A stretch of 8,188 bases of DNA from an uncultured Collinsella sp. (GCA_902496645.1 CABVBR010000092.1:1-8188); one strand, 5' to 3'. Shown: positions 1 through 7,492, numbered from the stretch's first letter. Notes: a model not told the origin generated them from the sequence alone. Made by a program: numbers and translations.

Positions 1-74
1 CCTTGGTAGACGAGGAGCGCCTGGCAGAGCTGACCGCCGAGCGTGCCCGCGCCACCATCGAAAACGAGGCGTAG
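1..74 (+). CDS. 3' end of an unidentified upstream gene (partial)
   Basis: The reading frame with codons starting at base 3 is open from the window edge to a TAG at 72-74. It encodes about 23 residues ending in ...RATIENEA, rich in Glu, Arg, Ala and Leu, as expected of a charged C-terminal helix. Codon choice (GAG, CTG, GCC, CGC) matches the genes downstream, which supports real coding. The first frame hits a stop almost at once (bases 7-9); the second stays open but reads as an Arg-rich, shadow-like peptide. Too little is present to name a family. It ends 76 bases before fdhF on the same strand with no visible terminator between, so it could be co-transcribed with fdhF. Accessory genes for formate dehydrogenase or selenium use are common in such a place, but nothing in these residues shows that. 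Confidence 0.5.
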   Translation, partial: LVDEERLAELTAERARATIENEA

Positions 75-111
75 GCGGGCGGCCATACAGGCCCAACGAT
101 TGTCAAATACG

Positions 112-127
112 TACCGATTAATCGGTA
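112..127. promoter_or_regulatory. Perfect 16-bp palindrome upstream of fdhF, possible operator or leader hairpin
   Basis: TACCGATTAATCGGTA reads the same on both strands, with no spacer, and lies 23 bases before the fdhF start codon in an AT-richer island of an otherwise GC-rich region. As DNA it could be the site of a dimeric regulator. As RNA it could fold into a 6-bp stem with a UUAA loop just before the ribosome binding site. No T-run follows, so it is not a normal terminator. A TTGTCA at 100-105 resembles a -35 hexamer, but I see no good -10 hexamer 16-18 bases further on. The sequence does not match the FNR or Rex consensus as I know them. Function is inferred from position and symmetry only. 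Confidence 0.4.
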
Positions 128-139
128 GCAGAGAAAGGA

Positions 140-145
140 AGGAGG
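140..145 (+). promoter_or_regulatory. Ribosome binding site fixing the fdhF start
   Basis: AGGAGG lies 5 bases before the ATG at 151, within a longer purine run (AAAGGAAGGAGGG, 134-146). The frame is open upstream to about base 43, so length alone would favour an earlier start. This site, together with the conserved N-terminus that begins at 151, settles the start. Confidence 0.85.
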
Positions 146-150
146 GTGTC

Positions 151-2373
151 ATGGAGAAGCATAAAGTGATCTGCCCGTACTGCGGCGCCGGTTGCCAGTT
201 TAACCTCCTGGTCCAAAACGGCCAGGTCGTGGGTACCGAACCGCTTAACGGCATCACCAATCAGGGCGAGCTGTGCCTCAAGGGCATGAGCGGCTACGAC
301 TTCATCAACGACACCAAGATCTTGACTCCTCGCGTACTGCACCCGATGATCCGCCGCACCAAGGGCGCGGATCTTGAGCGCGTAAGCTGGGACGAGGCAC
401 TGGATTTCACCGCATCTAAGATGCAGGCCATAATTGACGAATATGGTCCTAACGCTGTCATGACCACCGGCTCTTCGCGAGGCGGCGGCAATGAGGCGAA
501 CTACGTCATGCAGAAGTTTACGCGTGCGTGCATCGGCACCCACAGCGTGGACAACTGCGCCCGTACTTGACACGGCCCTACTGTCCTCGGTCTGATGGAC
601 ACGGTTGGTTCAGGTTGCATGTCATGCTCCATCCCCGGTATGGAGGATGCGGGCTGCATTTTCCTCTTCGGCTATAACCCTGCCGATTCGCACCCCATCG
701 TCGCAAGGCGTATCGTGCGAGCCAAAGAAAAGGGTTGCAAGATCATCGTCGCCGACCCGCGCCATATCGAAACTGCGCGCATCGCCGATATCTACCTTCC
801 GATCAAGAACGGTTGCAATGTTGCATTCCTCAACGCCTTTGCCAACTGTCTGGTCAACGATGGCCTCTACGACAAGGAATTCGTCGCCGAGCATACGAAC
901 GGCTTTGACGAGTGGTGGGAGACCATCAAGAACTACACTCCCGAATCCGTACAGGACATCACGGGTGTCGAGCCCGCGCTGATCCACCAAGCTGCCGAGA
1001 TGTACGCCACGGCGAAGCCTTCTGCCATCATTGGCTGGGGCATGGGCGTATGCCAGCAGAAGCAGAACCTGAAGACGGTGCACACCATCGCCTCCATCGC
1101 CTGCGTTGCCGGCCAGATCGGCAAACCCAACTCCGGTCTCGCGCCCGTGCGTGGCCAGAATAACGTCCAGGGCTCCTGCGATATGGGCATGCTGCCCAAC
1201 CTGTACCCTGGTTACCAGAAAGTCACCGACCCCGCCGCTCGCGCCAAGTTTGCCAAGGCCTGGGGCGTGCCCGAGGAAAAGCTCCCGCTCGAGGAGGGCT
1301 ACAAGCTCACCGACCTGGGTCACCTGGTCGACGAGGGCAAGGTGCACTGTTTCTACAACTACGGCGAGGACCCGGTCCAGACCGAGCCCGATTCGGCCGG
1401 TATGCGCAAGACGCTCTCCGAGCTGGATCTGTTCATTTGCCAAGACATCTTTATGACGCAGACGACTATGCTCGCCGACGTCATCCTGCCTGCCACCTCT
1501 TGGGGCGAGCACGAGGGTGTCTTTACCGCATCCGACCGTAGCTTCCAGCACTTTGACGCGGCCGTTCCGCCCAAGGGCGAGTGCCGTCACGACTGGGAGA
1601 TCTTCGCGGACCTGTCCACGCGCATGGGCTACCCCATGCACTACGACAACACCGAGCAGATCTGGAACGAGTGCATTAGCCTGTGCCCCAACTTTGTGGG
1701 CGCGACCTACGAGAAGATGGCTCCCGAGGGCGGCTACGCTCAGTGGCCCGTCAAGAGCACCGATGTGAACGACCACGGTACGGCCGACATGTTCGCTGGT
1801 GGCAAGTTCACCACCAAGGACGGCCGCGCCAACCTGATGGCGCACGACTGGGAGGCGCCCTCCGAGCTTCCCGACGATGAGTACCCACTCATCCTGTGCA
1901 CCGTCCGCGAGGTCGGCCACTACAGCTGCCGCTCGATGACCGGCAACTGCAAGACGCTGGCGCTGCTTGCCGACGAGCCCGGCTTTGTCCGCATGAATCC
2001 CGCGGACGCCCAGGCGCGCGGCATCAAGAACGGCGACATCGTCTCGATTCACAGCCGCCGCGGCCAGGTATACAGCCGCGCCGACGTGAGCGACCGTATC
2101 AACAAGGGCACGGTCTATATGACCTACCAGTGGTGGATCGGCAAGTGCAACGAGCTGACCATGCACAAGGTCGACCCGGTCTCGCATACGCCCGAGGACA
2201 AGTTCTCCGCCTGCCAGGTCGACGCCATTGCCGACCAGGTTTGGGCCGAGGGTGAAGTCGAGCGCCAGTACACCGAGCTCAAGCAGGCTCTGGTGGACGC
2301 CGCCGCTCCCCAGGATGTTGAGCCCGGCGCCGCCAAGTTCGACGACGAGACGCACGTGAATCAAATCGTGTAG
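151..2373 (+). CDS. fdhF: Formate dehydrogenase H, selenocysteine-containing, molybdopterin enzyme
   Basis: Catalytic subunit of formate hydrogenlyase: oxidises formate to CO2 using a bis-MGD molybdenum centre and one [4Fe-4S] cluster in the cytoplasm. The product is 740 residues when the in-frame TGA at 568-570 is read as selenocysteine 140; E. coli FdhF is 715 residues with Sec at the same position. Cluster ligands are Cys8, Cys11, Cys15 and Cys42, followed by the conserved Lys44. Sec140 is followed by His141 in a CART-U-HGP context close to the family's CARV-U-HGP. The VRGQNNVQGSCDMGMLP segment near residues 333-349 is the conserved cofactor region; Arg334 likely matches the E. coli active-site Arg333. 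The molybdopterin dinucleotide-binding domain fills about residues 570-700. The last 30 or so residues form a tail with several acidic residues that accounts for most of the extra length. A purine-rich RBS lies 5 bases upstream. Without recoding, the gene appears as two separate open frames in the same phase (151-570 and 595-2373). Very unlikely to be a true nonsense mutation because a SECIS-like hairpin follows the TGA. Confidence 0.96.
568..570 (+). other. In-frame TGA recoded as selenocysteine (Sec140)
   Basis: The reading frames before and after this TGA are in phase, and both sides align with one FdhF protein. The codon falls at residue 140, the position of the catalytic selenocysteine of E. 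coli FdhF, directly before the conserved His141. Decoding would need selA, selB, selC and selD elsewhere in the genome; none is in this window. Confidence 0.95.
571..601 (+). promoter_or_regulatory. Bacterial SECIS element of fdhF
   Basis: Directly after the TGA, bases 583-600 (GTCCTCGGTCTGATGGAC) fold into a hairpin. GTCC pairs with GGAC and TC with GA, leaving one unpaired T at 596 and a GGTCT apical loop at 589-593; T582-A601 can extend the stem. The E. coli fdhF SECIS has a GGUCU loop in the same codon register (GGT CTG, seven codons after the TGA), recognised by SelB. The stem bases differ from E. coli, and the bulged U lies on the 3' side here rather than the 5' side, while the loop is kept. 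That is the pattern expected of a conserved RNA element inside a coding sequence. Confidence 0.85.
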
Positions 2374-2394
2374 TCCCGTTCTCGTTGGCTTTTT

Positions 2395-2437
2395 GGGCCG
2401 GGCGTCCCGTACGTTCGGGAGCCCGGCCCGTTATTTT
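2395..2437 (+). terminator. Strong hairpin with T-rich tail between fdhF and hyfA (terminator or attenuator)
   Basis: GGGCCGGGC-G-TCCCG (2395-2409) pairs with CGGGAGCCCGGCCC (2416-2429). This gives a 14-bp GC-rich stem with a single bulged G at 2404 and a six-base loop. The stem is followed by TTATTTT (2431-2437), an interrupted T tract. It has the form of an intrinsic terminator for the + strand, 21 bases after the fdhF stop. The hyfA start is only 14 bases beyond the T tract, leaving no room for a full promoter after the hairpin. Partial read-through, or a role in mRNA processing and stability, is therefore more likely than complete termination. Confidence 0.7.
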
Positions 2438-2451
2438 GAAAGGAAGTGGGG

Positions 2452-3069
2452 ATGAACCGCTTCATCGACATCAACCCGGAGAGGTGCATCGGCTGCGGAA
2501 CATGCCAGTCCGCCTGTGCCGACGCCCACCGGATGCAGGGTCTTCAGGATACGCCTCGCCTGGCGCTCGTGAAGACCGGCGGTATTTCGGCCGCCCTTGC
2601 CTGCCACCATTGCGAGGGTGCCCCCTGCGCCGAGGTTTGCCCGGTGAATGCCATCGAGCACGATGGCGACCGCATCCACGTCAAGGAGCAGGAGTGCATC
2701 GGGTGCAGGCTGTGCGCCATCGCGTGCCCCTTTGGAGCCATCCATCCCGATGGCACGTCTATCGCCGGTGTCGCAGGCATGTGCGACCCGACGCCTTCGT
2801 ATCCTAAGTCCCTGAGCAGCCTGCTTACGTGGGCTCCCGGCCAGTACACCTGCGCTGTGAAGTGCGACCTGTGCGCCTTCGATCCGGACGGCCCGCATTG
2901 TGTGGCGGCGTGCCCCACCAAGGCGCTGACCGTCATGGGCGGCGCGGCCGACCGCGAGCTCGACGAGGCCAAGCGCCTGCGCTCGATCGAAAACGGTCCG
3001 GCTGTCGACGTCACCGCTGTGGCCCAGGGCCTGTCCGAGAAAGCAGAAGGGAGCGTAAACAATGGATAG
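2452..3069 (+). CDS. hyfA: Hydrogenase-4 component A, four-cluster [4Fe-4S] ferredoxin-like electron carrier
   Basis: Passes electrons from formate dehydrogenase H to the hydrogenase-4 peripheral arm, the role of HycB in FHL-1. The 205-residue product equals the E. coli HyfA length as I recall it and starts with the same MNRF. Sixteen Cys in four motifs can hold four [4Fe-4S] clusters: Cys12/15/18/22, Cys51/54/59/63, Cys82/85/88/92 and Cys138/141/150/154. CHHCEGAPCAEVCPVNAI and CIGCRLCAIACPFGAI are typical of the HydN/HyfA/HycB group. Two further Cys (111 and 134) lie outside the motifs. There is no signal peptide, so it is cytoplasmic. ATG 2452 is chosen because AGGAAG (2441-2446) lies 5 bases before it; a GTG at 2446 would overlap that site. 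It follows the hairpin after fdhF, and its last 8 bases overlap the start of hyfB, suggesting translational coupling. HydN or HycB are the alternatives, but length and order favour HyfA. Confidence 0.92.
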   Translation: MNRFIDINPERCIGCGTCQSACADAHRMQGLQDTPRLALVKTGGISAALACHHCEGAPCAEVCPVNAIEHDGDRIHVKEQECIGCRLCAIACPFGAIHPDGTSIAGVAGMCDPTPSYPKSLSSLLTWAPGQYTCAVKCDLCAFDPDGPHCVAACPTKALTVMGGAADRELDEAKRLRSIENGPAVDVTAVAQGLSEKAEGSVNNG

Positions 3070-5080
3070 CATGACGCTGTTTGTCGCATCGCTTGCCGTC
3101 TCGTGCATCGGTGCGCTCGCCTCGGTTCTGCTGATCAAAGCCGATAACGCTGCCAAGACCGCCGGCTGCCTTATCGGCGCCGTCGCCGCGGTGCTTTCGT
3201 TTGTGGCCGGTATCCAGGCCGTGCTGGGCGATGTCACGTCGGTCGACACCATCGTGTTCTTCCCGTTTGCCCATTTCCAGCTGCTGCTCAATCAGCTGTC
3301 CGGCCTGTTCGTGGCGCTCATCTCGGTGCTCGCGTTTGCCGGTTCGATCTACGGTCTCAAGTACTTTGATGAGTACCCGGGCAAAAAGGGCCGCGCCGGC
3401 TTCTTCTTTAACACCTTCGTGGCGTCCATGATGCTCGTCATCACCGCCGACAACGTGTTTTGGTTCCTGGTCGCCTTTGAGCTCATGTCGCTGACCTCGT
3501 ACTTCCTGGTCGTGATCGAGGAGAACGAGAACTCCATCCATGGCGGTTGGCTCTACTTTGTGATCGCGCACGTGGGCTTTGTGCTCATCATGGCGAGCTT
3601 CCTCACCATGACCAACTTCGCCGGTGGCTCGTTTGCCTTTGCGGATTTCCGCGCCACGCAGTTCAGCCCCGCGGTCGCATCCGTGTGCTTCGTGCTTGCC
3701 TTCTTTGGCTTTGGCGCCAAGGCCGGTATCATCCCGCTGCACGGCTGGCTGCCCAAGGCTCATCCTGAGGCGCCGTCCAACGTGAGTGCCCTCATGTCCG
3801 GCGGCATGATCAAGATCGGTATCTTCGGCATCCTCAAGGTTGGTCTCGACCTGCTCTCCGCCTCGGGCGTTCAGGTCTGGTGGGGCCTTATGGTCATGGT
3901 CTTCGGTGCGATCTCGTCGGTCCTCGGCGTGGCTTTCGCCCTGCAGGAGCATGACATCAAGCGCCTGCTGGCCTATCACTCCGTCGAGAACATCGGCATC
4001 ATTCTGCTCGGCGTCGGCGCCTCCATGGCCGCCATGGCGCTCGACTCGGTCGGCATCGCCGTCTTGGCTCTGATGGCCGCCCTCTACCACACGTTTAACC
4101 ACGCGATGTTTAAGGGCGAGCTGTTCTTGGGCGCCGGTGCGCTGCTGTACTCCACGGGTACGCGCAATATGGAGAAGATGGGCGGTCTGTTCCGCCGTAT
4201 GCCGGCAACGGCCATCTGCTTCCTTATTGGCGCGCTTGCCATCTCGGCCATCCCGCCCTTCAACGGCTTTGTGTCCGAGTGGTTTACCTACCAGTCGCTG
4301 TTTAACGCCGCCATGCAGGGTGACAAGGCCGTCATGATCGTGGCCGTGTTTGCTGCCGTCGCGCTTGCCATTACCGGCGCGCTGGCCGTCACGTGTTTCG
4401 TCAAGGCCTATGGCGTCTCCTTTGCCTCCGCGCCCCGCTCCGAGGCCGCGGCCAATGCCAAGGAGGTTCCCGCCCCCATGGTGTTTGCGCAGGGCCTGCT
4501 CGCGGCCATCTGCGTCGTGCTGGGCATTGGCGCTCCCGTGATCGTTCCCGTGCTGGTCGATGTCGCCGCGTCCGTGCTGCATCCGTACGGTGGCGTGTTT
4601 GCCGCCGAGGGCATGGAGCTCATGAACCAGTACTCCGGCGCTGCCACCTCCACGCCCGCGATCGCTATTGCGCTCGTGGTGCTTGTCGGCCTTGCCTGCG
4701 GTTATCGCAAGCTCAAGACCGTCGGCAAGGTGCAGAAGTCCCAGCCGTGGGCATGCGGCTATGCTCCCAACGAGCATATGCCCGTCGTGGCCACGACCTT
4801 TGCCTCCGAGGTGTCCTGGTTTATGCAGCCGCTCTACACGCTGCGCGACCGCTGCACGGCCGTCTGCTGGTCCATCGCGCACTTCTTCCAGAAGCTCACC
4901 GGTGTGGCCGAGGCTGTGGAGCCCGTACCCGACAAGGTTCTCGTCGATGCCCCGCATAAGGGCGTCGAGAAGCTCGCCGACCTCGCGACTAAGCTCGAGG
5001 GCGGCAACTACAGCATCTATATCTGCTACATCGTCGCGGCACTCGTGGTGTTCCTCGTGCTCGCCGTGCAAATGGGTTAA
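3062..5080 (+). CDS. hyfB: Hydrogenase-4 component B, NuoL/antiporter-like membrane subunit
   Basis: Large integral membrane protein of the hydrogenase-4 membrane arm, related to complex I antiporter-like subunits (NuoL/M/N, Mrp) and likely part of an ion-translocating path. The 672 residues match E. coli HyfB in length. Hydrophobic segments run through almost the whole protein. Conserved charged residues sit in family motifs: Glu140 in FELMSLTSYF, Lys220 in GAKAGIIPLHGWLPKAHPEAP, Lys300 in EHDIKRLLAYHSVENIG, and His343/His347/Glu353 in YHTFNHAMFKGELF. IPPFNGFVSEW follows in the next helix region. The C-terminal part (about residues 555-672) has the CGYAPNEHMP motif seen in HyfB/HycC, a soluble stretch and a last membrane helix. 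The start overlaps the hyfA stop (ATGGATAG), and AAGGGAG lies 8 bases upstream. HycC is the close alternative, but it is shorter (about 608 residues), and the presence of hyfD- and hyfE-like genes supports HyfB. Confidence 0.92.
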   Translation: MDSMTLFVASLAVSCIGALASVLLIKADNAAKTAGCLIGAVAAVLSFVAGIQAVLGDVTSVDTIVFFPFAHFQLLLNQLSGLFVALISVLAFAGSIYGLKYFDEYPGKKGRAGFFFNTFVASMMLVITADNVFWFLVAFELMSLTSYFLVVIEENENSIHGGWLYFVIAHVGFVLIMASFLTMTNFAGGSFAFADFRATQFSPAVASVCFVLAFFGFGAKAGIIPLHGWLPKAHPEAPSNVSALMSGGMIKIGIFGILKVGLDLLSASGVQVWWGLMVMVFGAISSVLGVAFALQEHDIKRLLAYHSVENIGIILLGVGASMAAMALDSVGIAVLALMAALYHTFNHAMFKGELFLGAGALLYSTGTRNMEKMGGLFRRMPATAICFLIGALAISAIPPFNGFVSEWFTYQSLFNAAMQGDKAVMIVAVFAAVALAITGALAVTCFVKAYGVSFASAPRSEAAANAKEVPAPMVFAQGLLAAICVVLGIGAPVIVPVLVDVAASVLHPYGGVFAAEGMELMNQYSGAATSTPAIAIALVVLVGLACGYRKLKTVGKVQKSQPWACGYAPNEHMPVVATTFASEVSWFMQPLYTLRDRCTAVCWSIAHFFQKLTGVAEAVEPVPDKVLVDAPHKGVEKLADLATKLEGGNYSIYICYIVAALVVFLVLAVQMG

Positions 5081-5092
5081 GGAGGGGAGAGC

Positions 5093-6019
5093 ATGAACAA
5101 CATCGTACTTGCCGTTCTGCAGGGCGTGGTCGTTATGGCCGTCGCGCCGTTCTTCTCCGGCCTTGGCCGCGTGATTCGCGCCAAGATGCACAACCGTCGC
5201 GGCCCCAGCATCATGCAGGACTATCGCGACCTGGCCAAGCTCTTTGCGCGCCCCGAGTCCCAGAGCGAGGACGCGAGCTTTGCGCTGCGCATTATGCCGC
5301 CGCTGTTCTTCGCCGTCGCCTTTATGCTCGCTATGGGCTTGCCGCTCTTTACGGCGCAAAGCCCCATCCCGGTCTTTGGTGACGCCATCACCATCATGTA
5401 CAGCCTGGCGCTCGCCCGCTTCTTCTTCGCCCTCTGCGGTGTGGATTCGTCCAACGCCTACGCCGGTATCGGCGGCGTCCGCGAGCTGCTCATGAGCGTG
5501 CTCATCGAGCCGTCCATGCTGCTGGCGCTGTTTGCCGCGGCCCTGGTGTGCGGCTCCACCGACATCGCCACCATGGGTCAGCACATCATGACGGGTGCCG
5601 TCGACGCGCCGGTCGCCGTGATCCTCGCCGGCATCGCCTTTGCGATTGCCTGCTATATGGAGCTCGGCAAGCTGCCGTTTGACCAGGCCGAGGCCGAGCA
5701 AGAGCTCCAGGAAGGTCCGCTCGCCGAGCTTTCCGGCCCGTCGCTTGCGATGGCCAAGCTCGCCATGTCCATGAAACAGGTCCTGGTCGTCGCTTGGTTC
5801 TGCGCAATCTTCATCCCTTGGGGCGAGCCCGCGACCGTGGGCGCCGCCGCCGTTCTGGGCGCGGTCATCTTCCTGGTGAAGTGCCTGATCGACTTTGTCG
5901 TATGCGGCGTGATCGAGAACTCCTGCTCGCGCTCGCGTTTTAAGGTGCTCGGCAATCAGACCTGGGCCGTCGTGGGCATCGCCGTTCTGGCGTTTGTCTT
6001 CGTGGTCGTCGGCGTGTAG
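5093..6019 (+). CDS. hyfC: Hydrogenase-4 component C, NuoH-like membrane subunit
   Basis: Membrane subunit equivalent to NuoH/HycD. It anchors the peripheral hydrogenase arm to the membrane arm and may carry the conformational or proton coupling. The product is 308 residues (E. coli HyfC about 315) with about eight hydrophobic segments. The first cytoplasmic loop has RAKMHNRRGPSIMQDYRDL near residues 27-46, in place of the NuoH GPNR region. The acidic loop MELGKLPFDQAEAEQEL (Glu190, Asp197, Glu200, Glu202, Glu204) matches the ETNRAPFD...EAE loop of NuoH. GGVRELLMSVLIEPSML is also typical of the HycD/HyfC group. A strong GGAGG (5081-5085) directly follows the hyfB stop, 7 bases before the ATG. 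It lies 12 bases after hyfB and 15 before hyfD, clearly one transcription unit. Confidence 0.93.
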   Translation: MNNIVLAVLQGVVVMAVAPFFSGLGRVIRAKMHNRRGPSIMQDYRDLAKLFARPESQSEDASFALRIMPPLFFAVAFMLAMGLPLFTAQSPIPVFGDAITIMYSLALARFFFALCGVDSSNAYAGIGGVRELLMSVLIEPSMLLALFAAALVCGSTDIATMGQHIMTGAVDAPVAVILAGIAFAIACYMELGKLPFDQAEAEQELQEGPLAELSGPSLAMAKLAMSMKQVLVVAWFCAIFIPWGEPATVGAAAVLGAVIFLVKCLIDFVVCGVIENSCSRSRFKVLGNQTWAVVGIAVLAFVFVVVGV

Positions 6020-6034
6020 GAGAAGGGAGAAACA

Positions 6035-7492
6035 ATGTCATTCGCAGTCAGTCTGTCCCTTCTCGGCTTGGTCGCTATCGCGGCCCCGATGGTGGCCTCG
6101 GTGCTTGTCGCCCTGTTCCCCCGTCCGTACGCCAAGTGGTTCAGCGTCTTGGGTGCTGCCGTCTCGACGGTGTGCACCATCGCCCTCGCCGCGAACTTCG
6201 CCGGCGCCGGCATGCCCGATACGCAGGTCCCCCTGATCTCGTTTGGGCAGACCCTCGTCATGGGCTTCACCTTCGATCGCATGAGCACGCTGCTCGCGCC
6301 CGCCTTCGTGGGCATCGGCCTGCTCGTCGTGATCTACTCGATTCCCTATATGAGCGAGAACAACCGTGAGCACCCCGATGCGCCGCGCCGTCGCTTCTAT
6401 GCGTACCTCGCGACCTTCATCGGTGCCATGGCCGGTCTTGTGTACAGCTCGACCCTGCTGGGCCAGCTCGTGTTCTTTGAGATCACGGGCGCGTGCTCTT
6501 GGGGCCTCATCAGCTACTACATGAGCCCCACCGCCAAGAAGGCCGGCATGAAGGCCCTCATCATCACGCATATCGGCGCGCTCGGCCTGTACCTGGGTGC
6601 CGCTATCGTGTTCGCCCACACCGGTACCTTCGCCATCACCGCGATTGCCGGCCTGGACTCCAACCTTAAGGCCATCGTCCTTTTGCTCGTGCTGTTCGCG
6701 GCCTGGGCAAAGTCCGCACAGGTTCCCATGTACATGTGGCTGCCTTCGGCCATGGAGGCCCCCACGCCTGTCTCGGCCTACCTGCACGGCGCCTCGATGG
6801 TTAAGGTCGGTGTGTGCGTGTTCGCCCGCGCCCTTGTCTCTGCCGGTGAGGTTCCCGAGATTGTGGGCTGGGTCGCCGTTGTCGACGCCATGGTCACCAT
6901 GCTCTTTGGCTTCCTCATGTACCTGCCGCAAAAGGATATGAAGCGCCTGCTGGCCTTCTCCACGATCGCTCAGCTCTCCTACGTGTTCTTTGGCCTGGGC
7001 CTTTCGGTCTTTGGCAGCCAGCTCGCCTTTGATGGCGCGGTCTGCCATATCTTTAACCACGCGTTTGCCAAGACCCTGTTCTTCCTGATCGCCGGCTCGT
7101 TCTCCTTTACGCTCGGTACGCGTATGCTGCCCAAGCTGCGCGGCATCGTAAAGAAGTATCCGATCTCGGGCGTGGGCTTTGGTGTGGCGGCGCTCGCCAT
7201 TGCCGGCGTGCCGCCCATGAACACGTTCTTCTCGAAGTTCCAGATTATCGCCGGCGGCTTCTCCGTCGGTGCCGGCAACGTTGCGATCCTGGTGCTCGTG
7301 TGCATCATGGTCGCCGAGACCGTCGCCACCTTCGCCTGGTTCCTCAAGTGGATGGGCTATTGCCTGCCCGGTGAGCCCAGCGAAGAGGTCGCCGCGGGAG
7401 CCCCGCTCCCCAAGGCGATGGCATTCGTGTTCATCGTGCTCATCATCATGGTTATCGTCAGCGGCCCGCTTTCGGCCAGCTGGATCGGTTAG
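6035..7492 (+). CDS. hyfD: Hydrogenase-4 component D, NuoM/NuoN-like membrane subunit
   Basis: Second antiporter-like subunit of the membrane arm. It is absent from FHL-1 (hyc) and so marks this locus as hydrogenase-4 type. The product is 485 residues (E. coli HyfD 479). Motifs of the proton-translocating family are Glu149 in FFEITGACSWGLIS, Lys226 in WAKSAQVPMYMWLPSAMEAP followed by TPVSAYLHGASMVKVGV, Lys303 in QKDMKRLLAFSTIAQLSYV, and HIFNHAFAKTLFFL. IAGVPPMNTFFSKF follows. Nearly the whole chain is hydrophobic. Its core aligns by eye with the same parts of HyfB (Lys220 with Lys226, Lys300 with Lys303), the known paralogy of these subunits. AAGGGAG at 6022-6028 precedes the ATG by 6 bases. 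Confidence 0.91.
   Translation: MSFAVSLSLLGLVAIAAPMVASVLVALFPRPYAKWFSVLGAAVSTVCTIALAANFAGAGMPDTQVPLISFGQTLVMGFTFDRMSTLLAPAFVGIGLLVVIYSIPYMSENNREHPDAPRRRFYAYLATFIGAMAGLVYSSTLLGQLVFFEITGACSWGLISYYMSPTAKKAGMKALIITHIGALGLYLGAAIVFAHTGTFAITAIAGLDSNLKAIVLLLVLFAAWAKSAQVPMYMWLPSAMEAPTPVSAYLHGASMVKVGVCVFARALVSAGEVPEIVGWVAVVDAMVTMLFGFLMYLPQKDMKRLLAFSTIAQLSYVFFGLGLSVFGSQLAFDGAVCHIFNHAFAKTLFFLIAGSFSFTLGTRMLPKLRGIVKKYPISGVGFGVAALAIAGVPPMNTFFSKFQIIAGGFSVGAGNVAILVLVCIMVAETVATFAWFLKWMGYCLPGEPSEEVAAGAPLPKAMAFVFIVLIIMVIVSGPLSASWIG

Noticed and set aside
43..150. Upstream extension of the fdhF frame by 36 codons
   Set aside because: The extension is Arg-rich with no family similarity, crosses the leader palindrome and overlaps the upstream gene's end. 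A strong RBS and the conserved N-terminus support ATG 151.
75..150. Sigma-54 promoter before fdhF, as in enterobacterial FHL genes
   Set aside because: No TGGC-N7-TTGC type element is present in the leader.
568..570. Nonsense mutation making fdhF a pseudogene
   Set aside because: The TGA is at the exact Sec position of the family, followed by His and a hairpin with the GGTCT loop.
622..2364. A 580-residue minus-strand frame opposite fdhF
   Set aside because: A shadow frame caused by codon bias; no domain or proper start region, and fdhF is certain on the other strand.
2385..2415. Promoter for hyfA (TTGGCT ... TACGTT)
   Set aside because: The spacer would be 19 bases, both hexamers match the consensus poorly, and the -10 would lie in the loop of the strong hairpin.
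2446..2451. GTG at 2446 as the hyfA start
   Set aside because: It overlaps the only ribosome binding site; ATG 2452 has the right spacing and gives the family N-terminus.
3011..5701. An 896-residue open frame on the minus strand spanning hyfA, hyfB and hyfC
   Set aside because: Its product is a low-complexity mix of Gly, Arg, His, Asp and Glu with no motif. It arises from G/C-rich third positions on the coding strand and crosses three well-identified genes.
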